Shown here: positions 30,103-42,519 of the stretch, piece after piece | Layout of the letters: each line of letters starts with the position of its first letter | How positions within the stretch are numbered: position 1 is the stretch's first letter | Assembly: GCA_030760725.1 (NCBI GenBank) | Contig: JASWHV010000016.1 | Location: 15,863,084 to 15,927,083, forward strand | Reading direction: 5' to 3' | DNA from: Neostapfia colusana | Lineage: Eukaryota; Streptophyta; Magnoliopsida; Poales; Poaceae | DNA: 64,000 nucleotides | Made by a program: the position numbers and the translations under genes | The notes under the pieces: generated by a model | Seen by the model: only the letters and a program-made list of their open reading frames with translations | Told to the model about the DNA's origin: nothing | The model's database searches: none

Positions 30103-31991
30103 TTCGACGTGTATTGTTACACGTCCGGTAATGGGCTCGACTGCGTGTTGATGCAGGAATGACATGTGGTCGCCTATGGCTCACGCCAACTTCGGAACCA
30201 TGAGCAGCACTATCCGACTCATGATCTTGAACTTGCTGCAGTGGTTTTGGCGCTGAAAATGTGGAGGCACTATCTCCTGGGGAATCTGGTGCATCTCTAC
30301 ACCGACCACAAGAGCTTGAAATACATTTTCACCCAGAAGGAGCTGAATATGAGGCAAAGGAGGTGGTTAGAACTAATCAAAGACTATGAGATTGAGATCC
30401 ATTACCACCCCAGCAAGGCGAATGTGGTTGCCGACGCGCTGAGTCGGAAATCACATATCCATAACCTCTCCATTACACCGGTGGAGGAGGAAGAGCCAAG
30501 TTTATACTTGGTTCCTTATGGATCGCTGTACAACCTTGTCCTCATCCCTACTATTAGGGAGGACATCATTGCAGCTCAGAAGATTGATAAGGGCATGGCA
30601 CATCTCCGGAGACGGATAGACAACGGGGAGATAAAATGTTTCCGGAAGGATGATGAGGGGACGCTATGGTTCAATGACCGCATAGTCGTACCCCGGGACA
30701 TGGAACTAAGGAAAAGGATCCTCGATGAAGCTCACTTGTCTAAATACTCCATTCATCCGGGCAGCAACAAAATGTACCAATATTTGAAAAAGAAATTTTG
30801 GTGGACACGGATGAAGCGGGAGGTAGCGGAGTACGTATCCGAGTGCGATACGTGTAGACGAGTGAAGGCTGATCATATGAGGAAATCAGGGCTGTTGCAA
30901 CCCCTGAAGATTCCGGCATGGAAATGGGAAGATGTGAGCATGGATTTCATTGTGGGATTGCCCCTAACTTCCAACAAGCATGATTCCATTTGGGTGATCG
31001 TTGACCGGTTAACCAAGACGGCTCACTTCATCCCGGTGAATACACGTTACAATGCCGGCAAATATGCGGAGCTGTACATAGGGAAGGTTCTATGCTTATA
31101 TGGGGTACCCAAGACCATAGTCTCAGACTGAGGTGCATTGTTTGTATCTCACTTTTGGGAGCAGTTGCACGCTGCATTGGGTACCAAGCTGATTAGAAGC
31201 TCCGCCTACCACCCTCAGATAGATGGCCAAATAGAGAGGGTGAATCAAGTTCTGGAAGACATGTTGAGAGCATGTGCCATCCATCATGGTAGGAACTGGG
31301 ATGATCACCTACCGTTGGCAGAATTCTCGTACAACAACGGCTATCAGGAAAGTATCAAAATGGCACCCTACGAAGCTCTCTACGGTCGCAAATGCCGACC
31401 CCATTAAACTGGTGCGAGTCCGGTGAGAGGGTCACCTTCGGGGTTGATGTGGTGAACGATGCCGAAGAGCGCATTCGGACGATTCAAGCTAATTTGAAGG
31501 CCGCTCAATCCCGGCAAAAGAGCTACGTTGATAAGAGGCGTAGACCGTTGCACTTTGACGTTGGTGAACACGTGTACCTCCGTGTGTCTCCAATGAAGGG
31601 CGTGCATCGGTTCGGCGTGAAGGGGAAACTCGCTCCCCGTTTCATTGGACCCTATGCTATCACTGAGAAGTGTGGACCAGCGGTGTATAGACTGGAGCTA
31701 CCGGCATCTCTCGCTGGTGTCCATGACATTTTCCAGGTTTCACAACTGAGAAAATGTCTGAAGCATACCGCTGCTGTTCCTACCGAAGACATCGGCGAGC
31801 TGCAACCGGATTTAACGTATGATAAATATCCGGTGGCAATTATTGATGAGAAAGCCCGAACCACGTGTAGCCGAACGTTGTGGTTCTACAAAATACTCTG
31901 GAGCAACCACACCGCCGAAGAAGCGACGTGGGAGAGCGAGGAATTCCTTCGCTCAAACTACCCGGAGTTCATGGCATCTCAGCACGGGTAA
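30103..31991 (+). pseudogene. pol: Gypsy pol fragment: RNase H, integrase, chromodomain
   Basis: RNase H: SGNGLDCVLMQE, a TGA (30160-30162), then VAYGSRQLRNHEQHYPTHDLELAAVV and TDHKSLKYIF. Integrase: the zinc-binding H-x-H...CDTC (HPGSNKMYQYL, CDTCRRVKA), the core with MDFIVGLP, DRLTKTAHFIP and TIVSD followed by a TGA (31129-31131; CGA expected, so a CpG transition), then SSAYHPQ and RVNQVLEDMLRA. A frameshift near 31400 moves into the 31392-31991 frame, which holds the GPY/F-like FIGPYAI motif and ends with the chromodomain-like LWFYKILWSNH...EEATWESEEFL. The original protein inserts cDNA; this copy is dead. Confidence 0.87.
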
Positions 31992-32041
31992 GTCCCTAGT
32001 ACATCGCTGTCTCATCTTTTATAATCTCGGGACGAGATTCT

Positions 32042-32054
32042 TTTAGGGGGGGGA
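32042..32054 (+). other. Polypurine tract
   Basis: TTTAGGGGGGGGA immediately precedes the LTR start TGTAAAAGCC. Confidence 0.8.
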
Positions 32055-35000
32055 TGTAAAAGCCCATGAAAAGGGACTTGCAAAAACTTTTCATCACCTC
32101 ACAACACCACAGTTTTTGTTGTAGATATCTTAGGAAAAATTGTGAAGAGCAAGTAACCTCCATCAAAAGAGTGATTAGAGGGGAAAGCCCTAACTTTCAC
32201 AAAGTAGGATTTCTACACATGAACATGGGAGGTTGACCTCACCCCTAGGACTTGAAAAGTCTTGGGAAGGTTCATGCCAAATTTCATGCAAATCCAACAC
32301 ATTGTGAGGTACTTTTGGAGACAATTCACAAAGAGGCCAATTTGAATGCAAATTCAAATTTCAGCAGCTTTCATCACTCAAATTCAAAAGTTAGCTTCAT
32401 ATTCAAACTCAGCACATTTTTCTGAGTCAGCCCACCAATTTTCATCCCCATTGGAGTTCATTTTGTCAAGAGCTAAAGTTGCGAGAATTCGAAACTGAAT
32501 TTGAATTTCAGTTCAAACATGAAACAAATTTAGCCAAACAATGTTCAAATTTGAGAACTCAAATTCAAACCAAGACTTGGTGATTAAGTCTCACATTCAA
32601 TTGTGAGTAGCTGAGGATATTTTGGCACAAACAGAATTGAGAAAAATGGAAAAGGAATTAGAGGGGAGGCCCCACCTGTCAGCAGACTTAACAGAGAAGT
32701 CTACCCGGTGATCTTTTCTCCTTCGGCCGAGACCACGCGCCAGCTGCGGCCAGCACCGGCGCCCGACCACCTCGCTCTGCCACCTCCTGGTTTCCTTCCC
32801 GAGCTGGCGAGCTGCTCCCGGATCGATCACCCCCGAGGCAGTCGGTCGCTCACAGCACAACCCCACCAAGGCTCGGGTCCTATACGCACGAAGAGAGAAC
32901 CCTGCGCTCACCGCCGTTTGCGTTCGATCAAGAAACCAGCAAACTACCGTGCAAAGCGCCTCCCGAGCAGCAAAACCACAACGGGTGCTCGTCCTCTACC
33001 TCCTCGGCGCAAGAACGGTCGAGTTCAGCCCTCCCCAACCCTAGCTCAACGGTTCTGAGCAACAACCGCGAAAACCGCCGTAGCTCGGCTCACGGTGACA
33101 GCCCAACAGAGGGCCTTTCACGGCTGAACAAGAATGCCCTCGGACGCGTCAGAAACCGGTGGTGCTCGTATCCGAGGCTCAAGCTGTGCCGTGGTCCACA
33201 GAGCTTAAATTTGAAGAAAGTTTCCCGGCGGGCACGAACTGACCTTCCGACACGGTAAACTTGAATTCACCCGCCACCCTTGTTCTTAGGTCATGCAATC
33301 TTGCACACAGGACCGCCACTCGTCGATGCTCATTAGCCCCTCACAGCCCTGGCTTGAAACCGCACGTAGACCGGGTATTTTTAGGTTTTGTTACGGCAAT
33401 TAAGGCAGGGAGGCTCGGGCTCATGATGAGAGCTAGGTTAGAGCCATCTCCGGGCGGCTTCACCACCAGGACGAGTTTCCTCAGCATCCACTGGTGCTGT
33501 AGCGCCGTTCCATCGGTGTTTTGGCGGGCTGAGTTAGCCGTGCGACGTTGCCGAGCCGCTGCGACGTCGCCGGCTAGGTTAGGGCCACCACCGGCCGGAG
33601 AAGAGGGTGCCATCGTGTTCAGCGCACGAATTTAGGCCCATGCGGCGAGTTTCTGGCCGGGAGGCGGCCGGGAAGCCAGGTCCGGTGAGCTCCAGTGAGG
33701 TGCCGGCGAGTGGGCGGCGCGGGAAAAGGAACTGGCCCGAGGAGGAAGACAACCGGCGGGCCCCGCGTATCAGCGACGGGAAGTTTAAAATGCGGATCGA
33801 TTGCGGCCCCGGGATCCAGTGTGGCTGCACCAGAAGGGGTCTGTTGCCCCGTGTGGCTCAGCTCCAGCAGTGACACGTGTATGATGGGCCCACGGTCAGA
33901 ATTTAAACTTTTCCCCGGTTTATTTAGATTTTCAGATTTATTTGAAACTTTAGAACCTCATAACTTTTGCTAGGAAGCTCCAAATTTAGTGTTTCAAATT
34001 GGGTTGGATTCATCTTGCATAGATCTATCCAAATATGCAACCCAATTTGTATGAAACCCATTATTTAATTCTTAAAAGTTCTTTAAAAACGTTTCAGCAA
34101 AAGAATTTTAGAGGGAGTTTGGTTCACCCAAAAATCCTCAAATTTTGCCTGAATATTCTTTAGGAGGTTATTGAACCCCTGTAAAAGTTTCAGACCATTT
34201 AGAGTTGATTTGATCAGGGCAATTCAGAATTGAAGGTGCTGTGTTCAATTGAATACAGAAACATTTTCAGAGAATTTCCAAAACTTGGAAATTCAATTCT
34301 GGACAAACCTTAGCTCCACAAATTCTAGGAAAATTCATGCAAACTCTATGAGCTATAATTGAAATTGTAGTTCACTAAGTTTGGCATGAACAGGGGTGTT
34401 ACCTCAGAATTAATTATTCTTTGCTTATTTGCTAAGAGAATTATTCTGAACAAACCACTCAACGAAAAGTGCTAATTTTTGGTCCAGAGGGTTTTCTTGT
34501 GACAAGGAACTCACACAAAAATTCTCAGCTCCATTGGAGCTCTGGATCACCCCTGTTCTGTTTAACCACTTGAGGTAATAAATATGGAATAGGGGGGAGA
34601 ACCACTTAGCACTTAATCATGTGTTTAGGTCCAAACCCAAACCACTAGCCCCAGCTTCATTTTAAATTCTTGAACAGAGTTCCAGTTTTTGAAAACTTAT
34701 TATTAGAACTTGTAGCAAAATCTTTACAATAAACTTATATGCATAGTCATTGACATGTAGTATTTCATTAACGTGCAGTCGCTGAAGGCGAGGAGACTCT
34801 GGAAGTGCTCGACTTCCTCCTTCCGGACGAAGACCTAACTACTGACCAGAAGCAACAAGGCAAGCCCCGGTTTGCATTAACTTCTTTTATCAAGTTTTAC
34901 TTTGTTCACATGTCTAGTGTGAAGTATGAATGCGCATTAAGTGTAGGATGGATGGAACCCCACTTGCATGAACCAGAAATTTTCCTATAAGAGTGAGGGT

Positions 35001-36191
35001 AGTGTCTAAGACATCGAGTAGACATGCTATGCTTAATAATTCATTGGACTTCGGTACAAGTCGAGTAGTTGGAATCTACTCGCGAGTTAGGTTTGGGACA
35101 CACGGGTTTGGTTCGAGTGATGTGAGATCACTTTAGTAATGAAAATGATACTAGGCAGGGGCTAGGGCGCAGCAAGAGGAAGTCTTGTGTGCGCAGCCCT
35201 GTCCATGTCGATTGAGGACCGATCCGTGTGTGGCCCTGCTGAAGAAGTATTGAACGTACCGAAGGCATATCGGATATATGGGCCCCGATAAACCGATGTA
35301 ACCTAAACCTCCGGGCGTCGAGGCATAACGCACCGATTTATAGGTGTAGGCTGAGGGCAGCAAGGTGAAAATCTGCTAACGGGCATAGAGAGATGCTCCA
35401 TGTAGGGAACCTCCTGCTCGTTTCGGTGCGACCGGTTCGACGTTTGGGCTGTTGGGTGAAAGGTTGTCCCGTATGACATCGAGTGAGCGTGCTGTGCAGC
35501 TCCACGGGTGGGCGTACGTGACGTGCTCTTTGGGTTTCCCTGCAGGTGTATATCGAGTTGATTCGCCGTCCCTCGCGGTGATGAGTACCGCTTGTTCACT
35601 GCATCGTAACGTAGTTAATGTATGAAATGTTATGCTTCAATATTGCTGTCATGATATAATTGTATTGCTACATATGTGCCACCAAATATTACTTACTAAA
35701 TTTCAGATTCCCGAACTGTTAATTTGTGGCTAAAAGATGAACTAAGGATGAACTTGTAGGCGTGCCCATTTGATGCACTGTTACTATCCTATGTTCATTG
35801 TACACCTCATGTAGAGTTTCATGCCTAGGTGAGTCGGTTAAGCCTTGTTGAGCCATCGTGCTCACGGTTGCTGCTTAAATGTTTTTCAGGTGAGGAGCCA
35901 CCCACGAACTCGGGTTACGAGTCCACCGGCGAGGATTACCCTCCGTCGGGAACCACGGCTGAGTGGGAGCCGTACACGCCGCGCTGAGCTGAGACGTGCA
36001 ACTAGTGTGGGTTGCCCTAGGGCTGGGCAACCGACTTTTGCTAGATAGTCAGGCGTGAGTTGTATAGTTTAGACTTCCGCTGTGTAATATAAACAATAGT
36101 TTGTAACTGAGGATTGTACCTGTTTGTACAGTTCAGTTGGTTTCCCATGTAATATATTATGTCCTTATGACGTGTGCTGTCAGGTGTCGCA
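32055..36191 (+). repeat. 3' LTR of plus-strand gypsy chromovirus, about 4.1 kb
   Basis: It begins TGTAAAAGCC after the PPT. The right end is placed at GGTGTCGCA (36191) by analogy with the GGTGTCACA ends of related LTRs; with no partner LTR in the window this end is less certain. The body is AT-rich except for a GC-rich block (32700-33890) that yields long spurious ORFs on both strands. GTGAGGAGCC-rich and palindromic parts near 35880 are unremarkable. Confidence 0.65.
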
Positions 36192-38894
36192 TCGTGCGGC
36201 ACCACCCTCTGCGATCCTGGATGAGCGGATTCCGGTCCGCGACAAGGTCCCCCGCAGCGGAGCATTCTCCGGCGCCTGGAAAATACCAGTGGCTACAGTC
36301 GGCCTGGAAATCTGCCGGGACAGTGTAGCGCCGGTATGAGTGTTGAAGAAGAGAGATAGAAAAGGAGGAGGAAGAAAGAAAAAAAAAAGAAAAATAGAGG
36401 GAAAAGGGAAAATGAAAAGAAGGCAAAATGAAAAAATAGAAAAATGGGAAAGGATAGAGGAAAAAAGAAAAAGAGAGACAGAAATGAAAAATAAGATTGA
36501 TGATTTTTTATAAGTTATAAATATAATACTATTAATATAAAATAGTTATATGAAATAATATAAAATAAGGTAGTTGTACAATGTAATATAAATTATGTGG
36601 TAGTTAATATAGAGGTCTTATTTAGAGGTGAACGAGTGCAGAGAATTGAACTGTAAAGGTAGAAATCTTTTAGAGGTGAATGTAAAAGTCTAGAAATATT
36701 CTTTTAGAGGTCCGATATAGAGGTCCACGAGTGCGAGCAGTCTTATAGGCCGAGAGTATACCATAGACGCTAAATCACTCTGCTATAGAGCCCCGCTGCC
36801 GCCCGGACTGGGAAATTTGGAGTCCCAGTGGCTTTCCAGGGCACCGGTGAGAGCGGTATAAGCATTCAGAAAGGAGTCTTAGATACACACCACATACAAA
36901 ATAATGAATATTATTTTATTTCTATCTACTCTGTCTATCAAAAGTTAGCAACAAAATCACAAAATACGCACACATCGCATCATTATTAGATGCATGGTCC
37001 TCAATTGTAATCGTCTCTTAATCGAATCAACATTAATGATGTGCTCAGGTGTTCACCAGAATAAAGTCGTCTGCTGTTCTAAGAGTAGCAACACGTTCAT
37101 ACGGCGTTCCTTAGCTTCTGCTGGAAACGAAGTTTTTTTTGCGATAACAACGGCGGTTTACATGGACTTTTGAGATGATTACTAGCTCCAGGCTTTGAAG
37201 GTCCTTATTACGCTCTACAACAACAATTTCTCAGACCATTTACCTCTCAAGAGCTTGCCGGTGCTGCAATAGATCTGAAATTTAACCAGATTTGAGTTTC
37301 TGGCAAGAAAGTAAAACTGAAACTCAACCAAAACTGTCCCACTCCAGGTTCTGTTGCAATTTAGAGCCAGAGGAATCAGAGCCCTGCCTTTAATTAACTA
37401 AGTTAAAAGGGTCTTAGCCTAGTGGTTAAAACTCTTAGTAGCACCTTTATAGTGTGGGTTTGATTCTCTGTAGTAGTGAATTTTTAAACTAAGATAAAAA
37501 AGATCACTTGTTGATTGCTCTGGTTATGTACACCGAATGGACTAAACTGTGGGGATGTATACTCGTGAAGAGGCTAGGGTGGGCTCAGAGCACAGGTAAA
37601 GATCTGATCCATAGAGGCAGACTCTCATATGGTAAAAGGTTCTGCTTTTTGTGTCCTTTAGCTCTTCTAAAAAAAATCATCGGACTGTCTTTTCTGACTT
37701 GCCAAGTTTTTTATTAACGGAAAATTATTTAGTTTACAGATTGTGATACACAAATAGAGTACAACCCAAAGGAACAGTCAAACAAATTAAATGTTATCAT
37801 ATGTCGTTCGGTCCAACAGTCAAACAACAACAATAATCTATTCCAATACCATGTAGTGTACAAATTTTTATTTCTAAAAGTATGCGTACTCGCAATACCT
37901 ATAATGCGGGAGCGAGACGACGTGTTGCACTGTGACAGTCATAAACAAGTGAGCTTGATCAGACGAGCGGCACAACAACAGACACGCCGACAGCGAGCCT
38001 GTAAACGATGTAATATCGTGACACTAAGCTAGTAAATGGATTTTCTCCTTGTTTTTTCATGTGACGTATAATTCAGCCCAACCTACAATTTTAGTCTAGA
38101 TCCGCCACTCGTGAGACACCATTATGTGATAGGAAAGATTATTATGAATAGTCCCATATTAGTTCGAGGAGGCCTAAGGGGCACGTTCCGCCTTGCTCGT
38201 ACATCATCAGGAAATGAAGGGGAGCCATGGCAGATTTCGTATATGTAGACACCTATTATTTAGCAAGGTATAGAACATTGTTTGAGATTTGTGCAACGAC
38301 TGATATTTGCATGAGTAGAAAAATGAGAACAAGGGATCTCTCGCAACCAGATTTGGAGGTGGGACAAAAAGACCTAGTTATTAAACTTTAAACACATTTT
38401 CTCTGAAGTCTTAGCTCTGTTGTCCGATCCATTTGAACCATTGTGTTATTTAGATGTAATACTACAATATAAGATGCAAAATAAATATTTTTCTCAATAT
38501 TTCAAATTCAAATTATTTTCATCAACATTTTGAATGTATTGTGCCAATACTTTATATATATTGTATTACCAATTTTAAATATACTATGCCAATATTTTTA
38601 TGAAAATATTAAGCACGTTCTTTAGAAGTGTGAAGCAGATTAAAAAAATCTTGACCCAATTATTTCAAAATATTGAAGGTCACTTGGTGAACAAAATTTG
38701 GCCAATTTGTTTACATTTCAGTATATTATTAGGATAAAATATAATTTAATTATTATAGGATGCCCTATATAGAGCTTCGAGGTAGTGCGTGTAAAGATTC
38801 GTGTGCCCAGCTATAGAACGAATCAAAATGCAGTGCGAACTGGTGGGGAACATGTGTCCCACAATGAATGATGCAAACAAAATTCAGATTGGAT
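36192..38894. other. Spacer with A-rich low complexity, SINE and no gene
   Basis: The first part (36192-36890) has two similar GC-richer blocks (about 36260-36340 and 36790-36870, sharing CAGTGGCT, CGGTATRAG and TTCCAGG/GGAAA motifs) around an A-rich run (36340-36480) and an AT-rich segment, perhaps a small transposon I cannot classify. A probable SINE lies at 37407-37680. From 37700 to 38894 I see AT-rich DNA without ORFs, LTR ends or TE motifs. Confidence 0.5.
37407..37680 (+). mobile_element. Probable tRNA-derived SINE
   Basis: GTCTTAGCCTAGTGGTTAAA (box A region, 37411-37430) and GGTTTGATTCTC (box B, 37457-37468) match RNA polymerase III internal promoter boxes with the spacing usual for tRNA-derived SINEs. 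The sequence does not fold into a full tRNA cloverleaf and continues into unrelated sequence, ending near a short A run at about 37670-37677. The 3' end is approximate. It resembles grass SINEs of Au/p-SINE style. Confidence 0.6.
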
Positions 38895-38899
38895 TCAAA
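38895..38899. repeat. Left TSD (TCAAA) of Tekay element A
   Basis: TCAAA precedes TGTCACACCC and recurs exactly at 51748-51752. Confidence 0.9.
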
Positions 38900-41800
38900 T
38901 GTCACACCCGGTTTTTCCGAAGAACGACCGAGTGACTATCACATGTATGCCAGGGTCATTTTCTCATACTTGTGATGACAAAAAGTGAAGCATCATTATA
39001 TTACAAGCCAAGTGTTCGAATATAAATAAGTCTTACATAACATAACGTCACGATGGACGATAATATGTTCACAACATATGAATAAACCAACAGCGGAAGA
39101 TAAGTCTTGTGGGCTCCATCACAGGCGTTGCCCGGGGGGACTCCGTGAACCTAAAATCCTTCTTCGGGGCCGAAGTCTTGGTCGTTGTACGCCACGTCAT
39201 TCCCTTGGCCTGAGCAGCAATTTAAAACCAACAGAAAAGCAAGCTTGAGTACCGTAGGTACTCAGCAAGTGTGGGAAAGTTATGTCATGCATGGCTAGAG
39301 CAAGGAGAGGTTGAACTCATGGTTAAAGCACTACACAATTAAATTCCTATCACCTTAGCTTATTAAGCATCTAAATTACTACGTAGGTGAAATGGTCCTA
39401 ATCCCCCAATCCCATCATCAATATCAAGTAACCATAACATCATTTCCAATGTTAAGCTCCCCGGTTAACATCCTCAACTTCCAAATTCATCATCATCTAA
39501 TCATGAATAAGTCCAACCCGCTCTTGACCGTGAGCACGACTGTCATGATAGTTTTGACTCTGCAGAGTTTGCACCACTGTACCCACATGTAGTGATTTCA
39601 TCCCCCGTTGCCGGGTGGACTAGGAAACTTGCATTTTGCCAGTGGCCGCGAACCACGTTCACACTTCCGAGGTGTGTAGCCAAAAGAGCACTACAAGGCC
39701 TTTACAAAGGGATTCCCGACGAGTGTGGGCCCACTGAGGTTTCACCCCTAACAGCATCCAAGAGGCTCCAACCCCGCTGCAGTGGCCCCCTCTTGAGCCT
39801 TGCGGTTCATATGGTAGTCCAGCTGACACTTATTCCCCGCACCATCCAAACACCCATACTACGCCGGGGATGCACCTAATTAATTGGCCAAGCTGCCCCA
39901 TCTCAGCATGTGGTTGGCACGGTAAAGCCAGGATACATGCTTCATGAACCGGTCTTTAGGATCCAGGAAAGTACTATACACAAACCCGAGCCTCGTGCAC
40001 GCAGCACCAACCAAAGCATCCAACTTGCCTAGATCACTACCTCTACATAATTCATAATATCTCATTCAAGGGTAAAGTAAACAAGTTGATGATCTCATAT
40101 CCCATTTATCCCATTCTAAGCATGGCTAAGCATGAGTAGTGTAAATGAATGACATAATAACAATAACTCCCAACCTAGGCTACAAGGAAGCAAGATAATG
40201 AAAATCTAGGGAAACTTCCTAGCATGGGTATCACATTCCAAATTGACAATGCAATTAAATTCTAACTACACATCCTAGTATAGGATCAAAGTGGTCAAGG
40301 ACACTTGCCTTCTTCCTGCTGCTCCGGAAATGGAAAGTCTTGATCTTGAAAGGTGAGAACCTGCTCTAGGGCTGGTTCTACTCATGCCAATACACACATA
40401 GCAAAAGAAAACCACACTCCATAAGCAATAGTCCACACATACATTCATGCAAGTCATACATGCATACCCATTTAAAGTCATACACATAATTAAGTGTTGT
40501 GTTTACCCTAGATAGATTGCTCCTATGCATACATGCACTTTTAAACATATATTTTACTTTTAACTTTAATATTCAGATTTCTAAGTGCACCCTATATATG
40601 AATTTCCAATTTGAACAAATTTTCTATATAAGATAATACATTTATTAGCCACAAAATTTGCATGACAGATAATATCCTACTCCAAATAGGTTTTCAGCTC
40701 TTCTACACAATCTTAACTTGAAGTTTTGGGTTTGGGGACCTCATTTGCCATTTTCCAAAAATGTATACTTATTTTACTCTGTTTTCATATCTATTTTCCC
40801 TACCAAAAGTGTACTCTAATACTAAAATAGCAAAATATATCACCTAAACAGAATATGTTATGATCTAAAATGCCCAATAAAATATCTTTTGACTTCCTCT
40901 CTGATGGGATCAATTTAAATTTATTTTACCTATTTTCAGAATTATTTTCTAGCCTGAAAATGAATTTCCAGCAATAAAACAGCAACCTAAATTCCTACAA
41001 AAATTTCTACTGTTCCAATTACCTAAACAGAACCTTTATAAATTTTCCCTACCCCTTTTTGGTTACTTAAATTTATTTTTTCCACATATTTAAATTTTTT
41101 ATGCCTAAAGGGTACATATTCAGAAATAAATAGCAAAACAGCAATCTCTTTTAAATTTCAAAGTCTATTTCCCCTAGAAATTCAACTTCAGATTATTCTA
41201 CCAGTTTCCAACAGGGTTAGAATAATTCAAACTGAACTTATACCCATGTTTGAATTTAAACCATACTTAATTTGCTTGAATTTATAAATTTGATATTCCA
41301 CAGGGTCGAAATTCAAATTCTATACTGTTGCAGGGTCAAAATTATATTTTCCAAAAACTTTAGGGGTCAATGCATCATTCACAGAGGGTTTTTCCTAATT
41401 TTTATTAAGTCCAGGGGCAAAAAAACTGATTTTTAAATGCATTTACATGAATTCCAGAGAACCCAGGAGCTAGATCAGAAGGTTTCAGGGGCTAGCTATT
41501 CTTTTCTAACAAATCTAGGGGGTAGCACGCAAGATTCCTAGCCTTTATAATGCGGGGCTGACGTGGGCCGTCCGATTTTAAATGGAGGGCTGAGATTAGA
41601 TCGCGAAGGGGTACGCGGGTGTTCTGTTTTCATCCGCCCGATTTAAAATGGACGGGCCGTAGAGGGCCACGTCGCCCTGGCCGGGTGCGGGCGGCGCTGC
41701 CCGGCGGCGCGCGGTGACGGGAGGCGGCGATCTCGCCGGAGAGTTTCGGGTTTTCATCTACACTCGCTAAAACTCGGATTTCTTGGCATAAAACGGAAGA

Positions 41801-42474
41801 GGGGAGGTAGGGGGTCTCACCTCGGTGGTTTTCTTGAGCTCGGAGGCCCTGGAAGTCGGTCGACGACGAGGTCCGAGGGGGAAGCTCGGCGGTGCTCACC
41901 GGAGCTGTGGCTAGAGCGCAAAACATGGTGCCTTCTTCACCTACAAGACTCCCCGGCAGCGGTGGCACACACTACACGCGTTAGATCAGAGAAAACGGGA
42001 GAAATTCAAAGGAAAACGGCGATGGGAGCTTCGGTCCTCACCGGAAACTGAGGCGAGTCGATCGGGGACAAAAAGGGATGGACCTCGGTGTTTAAATGGG
42101 CGAGGGGCGGTGGGGGCAAGTGGGATTCGTGCTGCACCGAGAGGGGGGCCGTAGATCATGGGTGCGGCGGTGAAATCGGAAGGAAGGGTGCGGCGGTTGC
42201 TCGGAGGCGGGAAAAGAGGGGGCGGCGGTTGGAAGAAGAAGGTGCCGACAGGTGGGTCCCGCATGGCAGAGAGAGGAGAGGAGGGGAAATGGGTCGCGGG
42301 TTGCTGGGCCGGCTGGTTGGTTTCGGCCCATTGGCCATTTTTCTTTTTCCTTTCCTTTTTCTTTTTCTATTTTTGCTTCAAATTTGAATTCCGGTTTGAA
42401 TTTGAAATTTCCTCCAACATGCATCACGTCCAATAAATTTGAATTCATATTTTGCCACATTTTGGGGTGTTACA
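38900..42474 (-). repeat. 3' LTR of Tekay element A (left), 3,575 bp
   Basis: It matches 48329-51747. It retains a block (about 39878-39957, with TTAATTGGCCAAGCTGCCCC) that the right LTR has lost; Tekay element B also has the block, so the loss is derived. GC-rich sequence at 41550-42330 (minus-strand U3/R or leader) gives large overlapping ORFs without domains. Confidence 0.92.
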
Positions 42475-42492
42475 ACTCTACCCCCCTTAAAA
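42475..42492 (-). other. Polypurine tract of Tekay element A
   Basis: The minus strand reads TTTTAAGGGGGGTAGAGT directly before the 3' LTR. The equivalent in element B is at 55625-55641. Confidence 0.85.
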
Positions 42493-42519
42493 GAAATCTC
42501 GTCCTCTAGATTGGTGACT

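Larger units (their letters stand above)
30103..36191 (+). mobile_element. 3' part of a plus-strand gypsy chromovirus (pol end and 3' LTR)
   Basis: Sequence starts inside RNase H (FDVYC...SGNGL pattern) directly after copia gag, runs through integrase and a chromodomain-like end, then a PPT and an LTR of about 4.1 kb. There is no 5' LTR, gag, protease or RT in the window. The lineage looks Tekay/Del-like and distinct from the two minus-strand elements. Confidence 0.8.

Noticed and set aside
32700..33890. Possible host gene in a GC-rich block with several ORFs
   Set aside because: Inside the 3' LTR of the plus-strand gypsy element; ORFs overlap on both strands, Arg/Pro-rich, no recognisable protein.
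37411..37470. tRNA gene
   Set aside because: Only box A and box B are present; no acceptor stem pairing or anticodon arm, so a SINE is more likely.
41630..42460. Cluster of ORFs on both strands in element A LTR (also 51089-51733)
   Set aside because: Located in both LTR copies, GC-rich with pyrimidine-rich ends, no domain; frames disrupted between the two copies.
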